A stretch of 36,019 nt of DNA from Rhizobiales bacterium Ga0077548. Lineage in GTDB: Bacteria > Pseudomonadota > Alphaproteobacteria > Rhizobiales > Xanthobacteraceae. The stretch is from positions 1 through 36,019 of the forward strand of contig LNEZ01000033.1 of the NCBI GenBank assembly GCA_001464215.1, in the 5' to 3' direction. The notes below the pieces were generated by a model. It did no database searches, was not told where the DNA came from, and saw nothing but the letters and a program-made list of their open reading frames with translations. The position numbers and the translations under genes are program-made. Shown here piece by piece: positions 17,400-25,605 of this stretch; the stretch's first letter is position 1, and the number at the start of each line of letters is the position of its first letter.

Positions 17400-17471
17400 T
17401 TACTCGCAGGCCTGATCGGAAAACTAAGCCACGAGGCATAGCGGCAATGTCTTAAATTGCGTTTACGGGGC

Positions 17472-17933
17472 CTAGACCGCCTGTTCCCGGTAGATTTTAT
17501 CCGCCCGCTTCTCGAACGCTTCGGCAAAGCGGCGGAACGCGGAGTCGAACAAGGCGCCCATCACCATCCCGAGCATCTTCGATTTGAACTCATAGGCGAT
17601 GAAGAAATCGACCTCCGATGACCTGTCGCCTTCCGGGCGGAAGCGCCAACGGTTCTCGAGGTGGGAGAACGGCCCGTCGAGATATTCGACAAGGACCGCG
17701 AGCTTCGGCTTATCCAACGTGACACGGCTCGAAAAGGTCTCGCGGATGATCTTGTAAGCGACCGTCATATCGGCGATGATGATCTCGACGCCTTCCGCCT
17801 CCCCGCTGCGCTTTCGTACGTGCAGGCTCTCGCACATTGGCACGAATTCGGGATAGCGTTCGACATCGGCAACGAGGTCGAACATTCTCGCCGCCGAGTG
17901 CTTTACCCGGCGCGTGGTGCGATAGGAATGCAT
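17472..17933 (-). CDS. COQ10/RatA-like START-domain protein
   Basis: The 153-residue protein belongs to the polyketide cyclase/START family related to yeast COQ10 and bacterial RatA. The family fingerprint DLVADVERYPEFVPMCES sits near residues 19-36 and ENRWRFRPEG lies mid-protein. The C-terminal helix reads AFRRFAEAFEKRADKIY. COQ10 proteins bind ubiquinone and aid its biosynthesis or respiration. E. coli RatA was described as blocking ribosome association. Sequence alone does not separate these roles, and in alphaproteobacteria the ubiquinone role seems more likely. It starts 5 bases after the lipA stop, so the two are probably one transcript. Confidence 0.88.
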   Translation of the reverse strand: MHSYRTTRRVKHSAARMFDLVADVERYPEFVPMCESLHVRKRSGEAEGVEIIIADMTVAYKIIRETFSSRVTLDKPKLAVLVEYLDGPFSHLENRWRFRPEGDRSSEVDFFIAYEFKSKMLGMVMGALFDSAFRRFAEAFEKRADKIYREQAV

Positions 17934-17938
17934 TGAAG

Positions 17939-18901
17939 TCAGCCGCGCTTATGCGCGCTCTCGCGCGCCGCGCGGAGCTTCTCGAAATCCTCGCCTGCGT
18001 GATGTGACGAGCGCGTAAGCGGCGACGAAGTCACCATCAGGAAGCCCTTGGCGCGCGCGATCGCAGCGAAGTTCTCGAACTCGTCCGGTGTCACGTAGCG
18101 CGCAACCGGATGATGTTTCCGGCTCGGCTGGAGATACTGGCCGATGGTGATGAAATCGACTTCCGCCGAACGCAGGTCGTCCATCACCTGCAAGACTTCG
18201 TTCCGCTCTTCGCCGAGGCCGACCATGATGCCGGACTTCGTGAACATACGCGGGTTCAGTTCCTTCACCTGCTGCAACAGCCGCAGCGAATGGAAGTAGC
18301 GCGCACCGGGGCGAACCGGCAGATAAAGCGAAGGCACGGTTTCAAGGTTGTGATTGAACACATCGGGCGCGGCGTCGACGACAACTTCCAGCGCACCATC
18401 CTTGCGCAGGAAATCCGGCGTCAGCACTTCGATTGTTGTTTCCGGGGTCGCGACGCGAATTGCGCGAATGACTTTTGCGAAATGATCGGCACCGCCATCG
18501 GCGAGATCGTCACGGTCCACCGAAGTCACGACGACGTGCTTCAGGCCAAGGCTCGCGGTCGCTTCGGCGACTTTTTGCGGCTCGTCAGCATCAAGCGCAC
18601 CGGGCAGCCCGGTCTTCACGTTGCAGAACGAGCAGGCGCGCGTACAGGTGTCACCCATGATGAGGAAGGTTGCGTGCTTTTGCGCCCAGCACTCACCGAT
18701 ATTCGGGCACGAGGCTTCCTCACAGACCGTATGCAACCCGCCCGCACGTACGAGCCGTGCCGTCTCGCTGAACGCGCCCGGACCCGGCGCGCGCACGCGA
18801 ATCCAGTCCGGCTTCGGCAGAAGCGAAGAATCCGCCCGGTGCGCCTTCTCGGGATGGCGCGGCCGGGTGGTATTCTTCAGCGTATCGATGACGACGGCCA
18901 T
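17939..18901 (-). CDS. lipA: Lipoyl synthase LipA
   Basis: The 320-residue radical-SAM enzyme inserts two sulfurs into octanoyl groups on lipoyl domains. The auxiliary cluster cysteines are C60, C65 and C71 ([12 protein letters not shown]). The radical-SAM cluster is C86, C90 and C93 (CTRACSFC). Near the C-terminus [12 protein letters not shown] holds the conserved serine ligand region; the residue usually Tyr in RSSYHA is His here. Its products would be the lipoyl domains of pdhB and pdhC in this window. The ATG at 18901 has GCGGAA a few bases upstream. The COQ10-like gene follows almost without a gap. Confidence 0.97.
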   Translation of the reverse strand: MAVVIDTLKNTTRPRHPEKAHRADSSLLPKPDWIRVRAPGPGAFSETARLVRAGGLHTVCEEASCPNIGECWAQKHATFLIMGDTCTRACSFCNVKTGLPGALDADEPQKVAEATASLGLKHVVVTSVDRDDLADGGADHFAKVIRAIRVATPETTIEVLTPDFLRKDGALEVVVDAAPDVFNHNLETVPSLYLPVRPGARYFHSLRLLQQVKELNPRMFTKSGIMVGLGEERNEVLQVMDDLRSAEVDFITIGQYLQPSRKHHPVARYVTPDEFENFAAIARAKGFLMVTSSPLTRSSHHAGEDFEKLRAARESAHKRG

Positions 18902-18929
18902 AACGTTCCGCTATCTCACATACTATATC

Positions 18930-19217
18930 TTACATGGTCGAACGGCGGCTCTGAATCATCCGCCAGACAAAAATCAGAATGACCGCGCCGATGCTGGCCG
19001 CGATCAGTCCGCGCCAGAATCCGAACACCTGAATCTGCGCGACTTCGGCAAGCTTGTTGCCAACGAATGCGCCGGCAACGCCAACGATCAAGTTCGTGAA
19101 CAGGCCATGATTGCTGGAGGTCACCTTCTCTGCGATCCAGCCCGCGATGAGACCGATGATCAGCGTCAGAAAAAAGCCGGTAGTCGGGTTGCCGAGCAGC
19201 GTCTGTGCATCGTTCAT
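18930..19217 (-). CDS. GlsB/YeaQ/YmgE-type small membrane protein
   Basis: The 95-residue protein has about three membrane segments: FFLTLIIGLIAGWIAE (15-30), a glycine-rich LIVGVAGAFVGNKLAE segment (43-58) and LIAASIGAVILIFVW (about 71-85). This spacing of glycine-rich helices is typical of transglycosylase-associated / GlsB-YeaQ-YmgE proteins, often induced by stress. The molecular role is unknown. It lies 35 bases after lpdA and 28 bases before lipA on the same strand, so it may ride on a lpdA-lipA transcript. Confidence 0.87.
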   Translation of the reverse strand: MNDAQTLLGNPTTGFFLTLIIGLIAGWIAEKVTSSNHGLFTNLIVGVAGAFVGNKLAEVAQIQVFGFWRGLIAASIGAVILIFVWRMIQSRRSTM

Positions 19218-19252
19218 CGTGTCACCTCAATGTTAAAAACGTGTCGAGTCGA

Positions 19253-20647
19253 TCATACATGAATCACTCGCCCGTAGGCATCCATTACGCTTTCATGCAT
19301 CATTTCGGAGAGCGTCGGATGCGGGAACACCGCTTGGATCAACTCTTCTTCCGTGGTCTCGCAATTCATGGCGATCACGAAGCCCTGGATCAGTTCGGTT
19401 ACTTCCGCACCGATCATATGTGCGCCGATTAGTTCGCCGGTCTTCTTGTCGAAAATAGTCTTCACGAAGCCTTCGGTCTCGCCGAGCGCAATCGCCTTGC
19501 CATTGCCCATGAACGGAAACCGGCCGACGCGGACCTCGCGCTTTTCTTCTTTCGCGCGCTTCTCGGTCAGGCCGACCGATGCGATTTGCGGATGGCAATA
19601 GGTGCAACCCGGAATCCGGTTCTTTTCCATCGGATGGGGCTTCAGCCCCTTGATCGCCTCTACGCAGATTACGCCTTCATGCTCGGCCTTGTGCGCCAGC
19701 ATCGGGGGCCCCGCGACATCGCCGATCGCATATATGCCGGCGACATTCGTCTTGCCGTAGCTGTCGGTGACAATGGTGCCGCGATCGGTTTTCACGCCAA
19801 GCGCTTCTAGTCCAAGATTTTCGATATTACCCACGACACCGACCGCGGAAATCACGCGCTCAAATTCGACGCTCGATGGCTTTCCTTTGCCGTCGTCGAT
19901 GGTGGCGACAACAGAGTTCGCTTTCTTCTCGAGCTTTGTCACTTTCGTGCCGGTGAGTATCTTGATGCCCTGCTTCTCGAAACGCTTGCGGGCAAAAGCC
20001 GCGACTTCTTCGTCCTCAACCGGAAGAATTTGCGGAAGCACTTCGACGACGGTGACTTCCGAACCCATGGTGCGGAAGAACGATGCGAATTCGATACCGA
20101 TTGCGCCGGAGCCGATCACGAGCAACGACTTCGGCATCTTCTCAGGCACCATCGCCTCGAAGTAAGTCCAGATCAGTTTCTTGTCGGGCTCGATGCCGGG
20201 CAGCACGCGCGGACGAGCACCGGTTGCGATAATGATGTGCTTGGCTTGATACGTGCCGGCACTCTTCCCGGTCACCGTTACAGTACCGGGCTTGGCGATC
20301 TTCGCCTCGCCGTCGATCACCGTGATCTTGTTCTTCTTCATCAGGAAGCCGACACCGCCGTTCAGCTGCTTCGAAACTGCACGCGAGCGGGCAACAACCG
20401 CAGCCGCATCGAACGAGACATTCGAAGCCGAGAGGCCGTAGTCCTTCGCGTGCTGCATATAGTGATAGATTTCGGCGGAGCGAAGGAGCGCCTTTGTTGG
20501 GATGCACCCCCAATTTAGGCAGATGCCGCCGAGATGTGCGCGCTCGACGACAGCAGTCTTCAATCCGAGCTGCGCGGCCCGGATTGCGGCGACATAGCCG
20601 CCGGGGCCTCCGCCGATAATCAGTACGTCGAAATTGGTCTCAGCCAT
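19253..20647 (-). CDS. lpdA: Dihydrolipoyl dehydrogenase (E3)
   Basis: The 464-residue FAD enzyme reoxidises dihydrolipoyl groups and reduces NAD. The N-terminal FAD motif is IIGGGPGGYVAA. The redox cysteines are C43 and C48 in GGICLNWGCIPTK. The NAD-binding GSGAIGIEFA lies mid-protein and the FAD-binding AIGDVAGPPMLAH lies around residue 310. The C-terminal HPTLSEMMHE holds the His-Glu pair. It is the third component of the pyruvate dehydrogenase complex whose other genes lie about 3.6 kb away, beyond the TRAP transporter. That insertion separates it from pdhC, so it needs its own promoter in the 204-base divergent spacer. Confidence 0.96.
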   Translation of the reverse strand: MAETNFDVLIIGGGPGGYVAAIRAAQLGLKTAVVERAHLGGICLNWGCIPTKALLRSAEIYHYMQHAKDYGLSASNVSFDAAAVVARSRAVSKQLNGGVGFLMKKNKITVIDGEAKIAKPGTVTVTGKSAGTYQAKHIIIATGARPRVLPGIEPDKKLIWTYFEAMVPEKMPKSLLVIGSGAIGIEFASFFRTMGSEVTVVEVLPQILPVEDEEVAAFARKRFEKQGIKILTGTKVTKLEKKANSVVATIDDGKGKPSSVEFERVISAVGVVGNIENLGLEALGVKTDRGTIVTDSYGKTNVAGIYAIGDVAGPPMLAHKAEHEGVICVEAIKGLKPHPMEKNRIPGCTYCHPQIASVGLTEKRAKEEKREVRVGRFPFMGNGKAIALGETEGFVKTIFDKKTGELIGAHMIGAEVTELIQGFVIAMNCETTEEELIQAVFPHPTLSEMMHESVMDAYGRVIHV

Positions 20648-20712
20648 GTTGCAGCGCCCACTTTATTTCGGACGGCATTTAGCAGGCAAATCCCCCTGCC
20701 GTCAGCCACTAC

Positions 20713-20739
20713 GCGGAACGGCAGCCGTGACGGTTCCGC
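20713..20739. promoter_or_regulatory. Inverted repeat in the lpdA / TRAP-transporter divergent spacer
   Basis: GCGGAAC (20713-20719) and GTTCCGC (20733-20739) form a perfect 7-base inverted repeat. Half-site centres are 20 bases apart, about two helical turns, as expected for a dimeric regulator. It lies 65 bases upstream of lpdA and 113 bases upstream of the TRAP binding-protein gene, so it could act on either. No regulator gene is adjacent. Elsewhere in this spacer (20648-20851) I see no convincing promoter boxes. Confidence 0.35.
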
Positions 20740-20851
20740 ATGGGGCAAATCTACAGCCAAAACCCTTGTGCCAGCGGCCCGCGCCCGCGTACCCTCGCCC
20801 CCAATCAAAACAAGGACGGCCAAAGAGTCGTCCGTACTCGGGGAGAACACT

Positions 20852-21802
20852 ATGAAAGGTTTCAAGACCACGGCTGCGCTCGCGTTGGGCATTGCCATCA
20901 CTATCGCTTCGCCCGCTGCTGCGCAGGAAGTCCGCCTGATGACAGGCCCGCAGGGTGGCGTCTGGGTGCCACTCGGCGGCCAGTTAAAAGACCTCTGGGA
21001 AAAGGCGGTTCCTGGTCTGAAGATTCAGAACCTGCCGGGCGCCGGCATCGCAAATGTCCGCGGCATCGAAGAGAACAAGGCCGAAATAGGCTTCGGCAAT
21101 TCAATCTCGACGGTCGATGCGCTCGCAGGCCGCGAGCCGTTCAACAAACCGCACAAGAATGTATGCAACATTGCGACGCTCTATCCGCAGTACTTCCAGA
21201 TTCTCGTGCGCACCGACGCGAACATTAAGTCGGTCGCTGATTTGAAGGGCAAGAGCATCACCACGCAGCAGCGCGGCAACACCGGCGAGTTAATCACCCG
21301 CCAGATCCTCCAGGTTAACGGCATCACCTACAACGACGTGAAGATGAGTTTCGTATCGTACACGGACTCGGTCTCGCAGATGCAGGACGGTCACGCCGTG
21401 GCCTTCACGCTCGGCACCACGATCCCGGCTGGCTCGGTGCTCGACCTCGCGACCGCGCGTGACATCACGCTCCTCGACCTGTCCGGCAGCCTCGCCGGTA
21501 TGAAGAAGCTGAATCCCGGCTACACGCTCGTTAACGTGCCGGGCAAGACCTATCCGAAGAACGACAAGGACACGCAGGTGATCGGCTATGCAACCCATGT
21601 CGTTGCAAGCTGCAATCTTCCGGAAGCGACGGTCTATGCGATGACCAAGGCGATTGCACAGAACATCGCAACGCTTGCGACCGTCAACAAGGCGATGACC
21701 GGTCTCACGCCGAAGCAGATGGCGGAAGACATCGGCATTCCGTTTCACAAAGGTGCCGCCCGCTTCTACAAGGAATCGGGAGTAAACGTCGTCACCAACT
21801 GA
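20852..21802 (+). CDS. TAXI-family TRAP transporter substrate-binding protein
   Basis: The 316-residue periplasmic protein begins with a signal peptide, a positively charged start and a hydrophobic stretch ending SPAAAQ, probably cut after AAA (about residue 24). The mature part matches TAXI-type TRAP receptors: LMTGPQGGVWVPLGG near its start, then PGAGIANVRGIEENKAEIGF and later IKSVADLKGKSITTQQRGN. It would deliver an unidentified organic substrate, perhaps a carboxylate or amino acid, to the permease encoded next. The ATG at 20852 has GGGGAG at the right distance upstream. A longer frame back to 20534 lacks a signal peptide and overlaps lpdA, so I reject it. Confidence 0.92.
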   Translation: MKGFKTTAALALGIAITIASPAAAQEVRLMTGPQGGVWVPLGGQLKDLWEKAVPGLKIQNLPGAGIANVRGIEENKAEIGFGNSISTVDALAGREPFNKPHKNVCNIATLYPQYFQILVRTDANIKSVADLKGKSITTQQRGNTGELITRQILQVNGITYNDVKMSFVSYTDSVSQMQDGHAVAFTLGTTIPAGSVLDLATARDITLLDLSGSLAGMKKLNPGYTLVNVPGKTYPKNDKDTQVIGYATHVVASCNLPEATVYAMTKAIAQNIATLATVNKAMTGLTPKQMAEDIGIPFHKGAARFYKESGVNVVTN

Positions 21803-21808
21803 TCCCAG

Positions 21809-21839
21809 CGAACGGCGCGGAAAAACTCCGCGCCGTTCG
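21809..21839 (+). other. Perfect 12-bp hairpin between TRAP genes
   Basis: CGAACGGCGCGG (21809-21820) and its exact complement (21828-21839) enclose the 7-base loop AAAAACT. The element starts 6 bases after the binding-protein stop and ends 18 bases before the permease ATG. No U-run follows, so it is not a standard terminator. It may protect the upstream message from 3' decay or let some transcription pass, giving more binding protein than permease. Confidence 0.75.
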
Positions 21840-21857
21840 TCTATCAGGCAGAATCAA

Positions 21858-23747
21858 ATGAATACGAATACGGCAGCCGCTCCGGTCTGGAGCCATGCGA
21901 GTCTGTTCCGGATTGCGACCGTCGCCATCGCTGTTGCGATGGGAATCTATCACATCTGGGCGATTGTTTTCGGGTCCTCCGAGGCGCTGCTCTTTCGCGG
22001 AACCCATGTTCTCTTCGCGGTTACGCTCGTGCTGCTGCTTCATTCGACCTTCACGCGCAGGGAGGGTTCGGCGCCAGCCTTGATCGATTACGTTATCCTT
22101 GCCGTCAGCATTGCGCCGATCATTTACCTGCTCTGGAATCAAAAATACATCGACGAAAGAACGCCGTTCGGGATCGATCCGCTGTCCACTTGGGACATCA
22201 TCATGGCGGCCATCATGATCGTTGTCGTACTCGAGGCGACGCGAAGGGTCATCGGCCTCGCGCTGCCGATTACCGCGATCGTATTTCTGATCTACGGCTT
22301 CTATGTTTTCTGGAAAGAGCCGACCCGCATTCTGGATCAGCTTTACATGGGTACCGAAGGCATTTTCGGAATTCCCATCTCGGTCTCCGCAACCTATGTT
22401 TTGATCTTCGTGCTGTTCGGCGCATTTATGGAGCGAACCGGCACTGGCCAGCTGTTCATGGACTTTGCCATGTCGCTGACGGGTCACACCGCTGGCGGCC
22501 CTGGTAAAGTTGCGGTCGTTAGTTCGAGTCTGTTCGGAACCATTTCTGGCAGCGCCGTCGCCAACGTCATGGTCGATGGCCCGATTTCCATTCCGCTGAT
22601 GAAGCGAACCGGTTTTGCGCCGCACTTCGCCGCCGGCGTCGAAGCGACCGCTTCAACCGGCGGCCAGATCATGCCGCCGATCATGGGTGCCGCCGCCTTC
22701 CTGATCGCGCAGAACCTTCAGGTCAGTTACGGCCAGGTGATCATCTGGGCTCTGCTTCCGGCGATCCTCTATTACGTCGCCTGCTTCTGCGCAGTGCATT
22801 TTGAAGCCAAGCGTCATGGAATCATGGGTGTCCCCCGCTCGGAACTGCCGCGCCTGACGGTCGTGATGGCGGAACGCGGCCACCTTTTCATTCCGATCCT
22901 CGTCATTCTGATCGTGATGTATTCCGGCTTCAGCGCACCGCTCGCCGCACTTGCGGGCACCGCTGCTTGCTTTCCGGTAGCCGCTCTGCGCAAATCGACC
23001 CGCGTGAACTGCACGCTCGAGAATGTGATCGAAGCGTTCTACGACGGCGCCAGGAACGCGCTGGGGGTTGCGCTCGCCTGCGCCTGCGCCGGCATTGTTA
23101 TCGGCGTTATAACGCAGACCAATCTTGGCATCATCTTCACACAGTATGTAACGAACCTCTCGAAGGATACGCTGCTGCTCGCGCTCGTCTTTACGATGGT
23201 TGCCGCCATCGTCCTCGGCATGGGGATGCCGACGACGCCCGCCTACATAATCCTGACGGCCCTGCTGATCCCCGCTGTGATTAAACTCGGCGTGATCGAG
23301 CAAGCTGCGCATATGTTCGCGTTCTACTTCGCGGTGTTGTCGGCGATCACACCGCCGGTTGCGCTCGCGGTTTTTGCCGCGGCGGGAATCGCGAAAGCGG
23401 ATCTTTGGAAGAGCGGCTGGGCGGCCGTAAAAGTCGGCGCGGCTGGCTTCATCGTGCCGTTCATGTTTGTCTACGAGCCTGCACTTCTAATGATCCACGA
23501 CAGTTGGCTCTGGATCATCTACCGCTTCGCGCTCGCCGTACTCGGTATTGCCTTGCTGGCGGGCGGGTTACACGGTTACTTCTTGTCGCGCGCCAGTCTG
23601 TGGCAGCGTGCACTGCTTATCGGCGGCGGGTTGATGCTGGTTGCTCCTTATGTGTGGACCGATATTGCTGGCTTTGCGATCTGCGCCTTCGTGCTCAGCG
23701 TGCAGTGGATTGAGAAAAAGAAGATCATCGCAGCCGCGAAAAACTAG
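21858..23747 (+). CDS. TRAP transporter permease, fused 4TM/12TM type
   Basis: The 629-residue protein fuses the small (DctQ-like) and large (DctM-like) TRAP membrane subunits. Hydrophobic segments in the first 180 or so residues form the Q part. The M part follows with characteristic GGPGKVAVVSSSLFGTISGS and TASTGGQIMPPIMGAAAF, and VLGMGMPTTPAYI further on. This fused build is the usual partner of TAXI-type receptors. Transport should be driven by a sodium or proton gradient. The ATG at 21858 follows a weak AGGCAG. The TAG stop shares CTAG (23744-23747) with the convergent hypothetical gene. Confidence 0.93.
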   Translation: MNTNTAAAPVWSHASLFRIATVAIAVAMGIYHIWAIVFGSSEALLFRGTHVLFAVTLVLLLHSTFTRREGSAPALIDYVILAVSIAPIIYLLWNQKYIDERTPFGIDPLSTWDIIMAAIMIVVVLEATRRVIGLALPITAIVFLIYGFYVFWKEPTRILDQLYMGTEGIFGIPISVSATYVLIFVLFGAFMERTGTGQLFMDFAMSLTGHTAGGPGKVAVVSSSLFGTISGSAVANVMVDGPISIPLMKRTGFAPHFAAGVEATASTGGQIMPPIMGAAAFLIAQNLQVSYGQVIIWALLPAILYYVACFCAVHFEAKRHGIMGVPRSELPRLTVVMAERGHLFIPILVILIVMYSGFSAPLAALAGTAACFPVAALRKSTRVNCTLENVIEAFYDGARNALGVALACACAGIVIGVITQTNLGIIFTQYVTNLSKDTLLLALVFTMVAAIVLGMGMPTTPAYIILTALLIPAVIKLGVIEQAAHMFAFYFAVLSAITPPVALAVFAAAGIAKADLWKSGWAAVKVGAAGFIVPFMFVYEPALLMIHDSWLWIIYRFALAVLGIALLAGGLHGYFLSRASLWQRALLIGGGLMLVAPYVWTDIAGFAICAFVLSVQWIEKKKIIAAAKN

Positions 23748-24244
23748 AGCCGTGTTGTTGCACTCCGCACGCAATCGGCGTTCATGACGCCGAACATATC
23801 GTCGGCTTTGCCGAACAGTTTCGACGGGTCGCCGGTCGGCGCCTTGTGCGCGAGACCGACGATGCGCGCGAGTTCGTTCGACAATGCTGTGTATTGTGCC
23901 CGCTTCTCCTCGCCCTGAAAATTCGCGAGAAAAGTACCGAGAGCTGCGAAGCGGCTGATCGTATTCAGCGCTTCAGACGAAGCAGCGATCACATACGGCG
24001 AATTCGGATTTTTCTCGCGCTCCAGCGCGGACGCTAGTGCGCCGGTCCGGTACTTGATCTGAAAATAAACGTCGATGAGGTCCTTGCAGGTACGCGCCGT
24101 CTCGCCGCGCGAAACGCTGGTCTGAATCAGTTCGACATACCGCGTGTTGAGATAGGCCTGGTACATCGTCGCCACCAGCGAAAGCGCTGCGACGAAGAAA
24201 GAAATATACGCGAATACGTTTGCGTTGCCTTTGGAGTCAGCCAT
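23744..24244 (-). CDS. Hypothetical membrane-anchored protein
   Basis: The 166-residue protein has one N-terminal membrane segment (about residues 12-30, FAYISFFVAALSLVATMYQAY). A mostly helical soluble part follows with regular charged/hydrophobic spacing and few cysteines. I do not recognise a family. It lies 35 bases downstream of pdhC on the same strand, so it may be the last gene of the pdh transcript. Its stop codon overlaps the TRAP permease stop as CTAG. The base composition resembles that of the neighbours. Confidence 0.7.
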   Translation of the reverse strand: MADSKGNANVFAYISFFVAALSLVATMYQAYLNTRYVELIQTSVSRGETARTCKDLIDVYFQIKYRTGALASALEREKNPNSPYVIAASSEALNTISRFAALGTFLANFQGEEKRAQYTALSNELARIVGLAHKAPTGDPSKLFGKADDMFGVMNADCVRSATTRL

Positions 24245-24279
24245 GGCGAGGACCTTTGATTCCGGGTCCCGCGACTATA

Positions 24280-25596
24280 TCACGCCATCAGCGAAAGCGG
24301 CTTCTCGATGGCTTCCCGGAATGCCGCGAGCAGTTGCGCACCCAGCGCCCCATCAACCGCGCGATGATCGCAGGAAAGTGTCACGGTCATCACGTCGGCT
24401 GCCACCACCTCGCCGTCGCGAACCACGGCCCGCTTCTCGCCCGCGCCGACCGCGAGAATGGTCGCGTGCGGCGGGTTGATCACGGCAGCGAAATCTTTCA
24501 CGCCATACATCCCGAGATTGGAAATCGCGGTCGTACCGCCCTGGTATTCGGTGGGCTTCAGCTTCTTGGTCTTCGCACGGGCGGCAAAGTCCTTCATCTC
24601 GTTAGAGATCGCCGATAGCGATTTGCCTTCCGCTTGGCGGATCACGGGCGTAACCAGCCCGCCGGGGATCGCGACTGCAACGCCGATGTCGGAATGCTTG
24701 TGCTTCAGCATTGCGCCTTCGGTCCAGGTCGCGTTCGCATCCGGCACTTTCTGAAGTGCGACTGCCATCGCCTTGATCACGAAGTCGTTCACAGAAAGCT
24801 TGAAGGCAGGTTTGCCGTCTTTCTCAGGCGCAGTCGCGTTGATTTCCTCGCGCACGCGCAGAAGCGAACCGATATCGACATCCGCCGTCAGATAGAAATG
24901 CGGGATCGTGAGCTTCGATTCCAGCAAACGCCGCGCAATCGTCTTGCGCATGGAATCGTGCGGCACGCTCTCGAATGAGCCTTCTTCATAAAGCGCACGG
25001 ATCTGATCGTCGCTCGGCACCGAAATGCCGGGCATCGTGCCGCCTGAAGGCGCGGCAGGTGCACGCATCTGCGCGCCGCCGGACTTCGCAGATTCGATAT
25101 CGCGCGCGATGATCCGGCCATGCGGACCAGTGCCGCTGACCCGCGAAAGATCAACGCCCGCGTCCTTTGCAAGACGCCGCGCAAGCGGAGATGAGAACAC
25201 GCGTCCGCCGCTACCATTCGCTTTCGGCGCGGCAGGCACAGGTGCCGCTGCTTGTGGAGCGGGAGTCGGTTTCGGCGCATCGGCTTTCGGAGCAGAAGCT
25301 ACTTGTGGCTTTGGCGCGGTTGGTGCGGCTTTCGCAGCTGCACTTGCATCCTCGCCTTCTTCGGCAAGAACGGCGATCACCTGATTGACCGGAACGTCGG
25401 CGGTGCCTTCCGGCACCATGATTTTTGCGATCGTGCCCTCATCGACCGCTTCGACTTCCATCGTCGCCTTGTCGGTTTCGATCTCGGCGATGACGTCGCC
25501 GGCCTTGACCTTGTCGCCCTCTTTCTTGAGCCACTTCGCGAGATTGCCCTTCTCCATCGTGGGGGAAAGCGCGGGCATGAGAATGTTGACAGGCAT
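24280..25596 (-). CDS. pdhC: Pyruvate dehydrogenase E2, dihydrolipoamide acetyltransferase
   Basis: The 438-residue protein forms the PDH core and transfers acetyl groups to CoA. One lipoyl domain lies at about residues 1-77, with the lipoylated lysine in [10 protein letters not shown]. An Ala/Pro-rich linker (about 85-130) is followed by the peripheral-subunit-binding domain (SSPLARRLAKDAGVDL, about 136-151). The catalytic domain ends with DHRAVDGALGAQ, which holds the active-site histidine. It begins 9 bases after the pdhB stop. Its lipoyl domain is nearly identical to the one on pdhB, including a 32-base stretch of identical DNA. Confidence 0.96.
   Translation of the reverse strand: MPVNILMPALSPTMEKGNLAKWLKKEGDKVKAGDVIAEIETDKATMEVEAVDEGTIAKIMVPEGTADVPVNQVIAVLAEEGEDASAAAKAAPTAPKPQVASAPKADAPKPTPAPQAAAPVPAAPKANGSGGRVFSSPLARRLAKDAGVDLSRVSGTGPHGRIIARDIESAKSGGAQMRAPAAPSGGTMPGISVPSDDQIRALYEEGSFESVPHDSMRKTIARRLLESKLTIPHFYLTADVDIGSLLRVREEINATAPEKDGKPAFKLSVNDFVIKAMAVALQKVPDANATWTEGAMLKHKHSDIGVAVAIPGGLVTPVIRQAEGKSLSAISNEMKDFAARAKTKKLKPTEYQGGTTAISNLGMYGVKDFAAVINPPHATILAVGAGEKRAVVRDGEVVAADVMTVTLSCDHRAVDGALGAQLLAAFREAIEKPLSLMA
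25441..25596 (-). repeat. Lipoyl-domain coding repeat, copy in pdhC
   Basis: This 156-base stretch encoding the PdhC lipoyl domain is highly similar to 26793-26947 in pdhB. The longest identical run is 32 bases (25451-25482 versus 26802-26833). The copies are in direct orientation about 1.35 kb apart, so recombination between them would delete most of pdhB and fuse the remainder to pdhC. Confidence 0.85.
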
Positions 25597-25605
25597 TGTC
25601 GCGCC

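Noticed and set aside
20534-20851. Longer start for the TAXI binding protein
   Set aside because: It overlaps lpdA and would bury the clear signal peptide. The ATG at 20852 has a strong ribosome site.
21809-21839. Classic rho-independent terminator after the TAXI gene
   Set aside because: The stem is strong but no T-run follows, and the permease gene begins 18 bases later.
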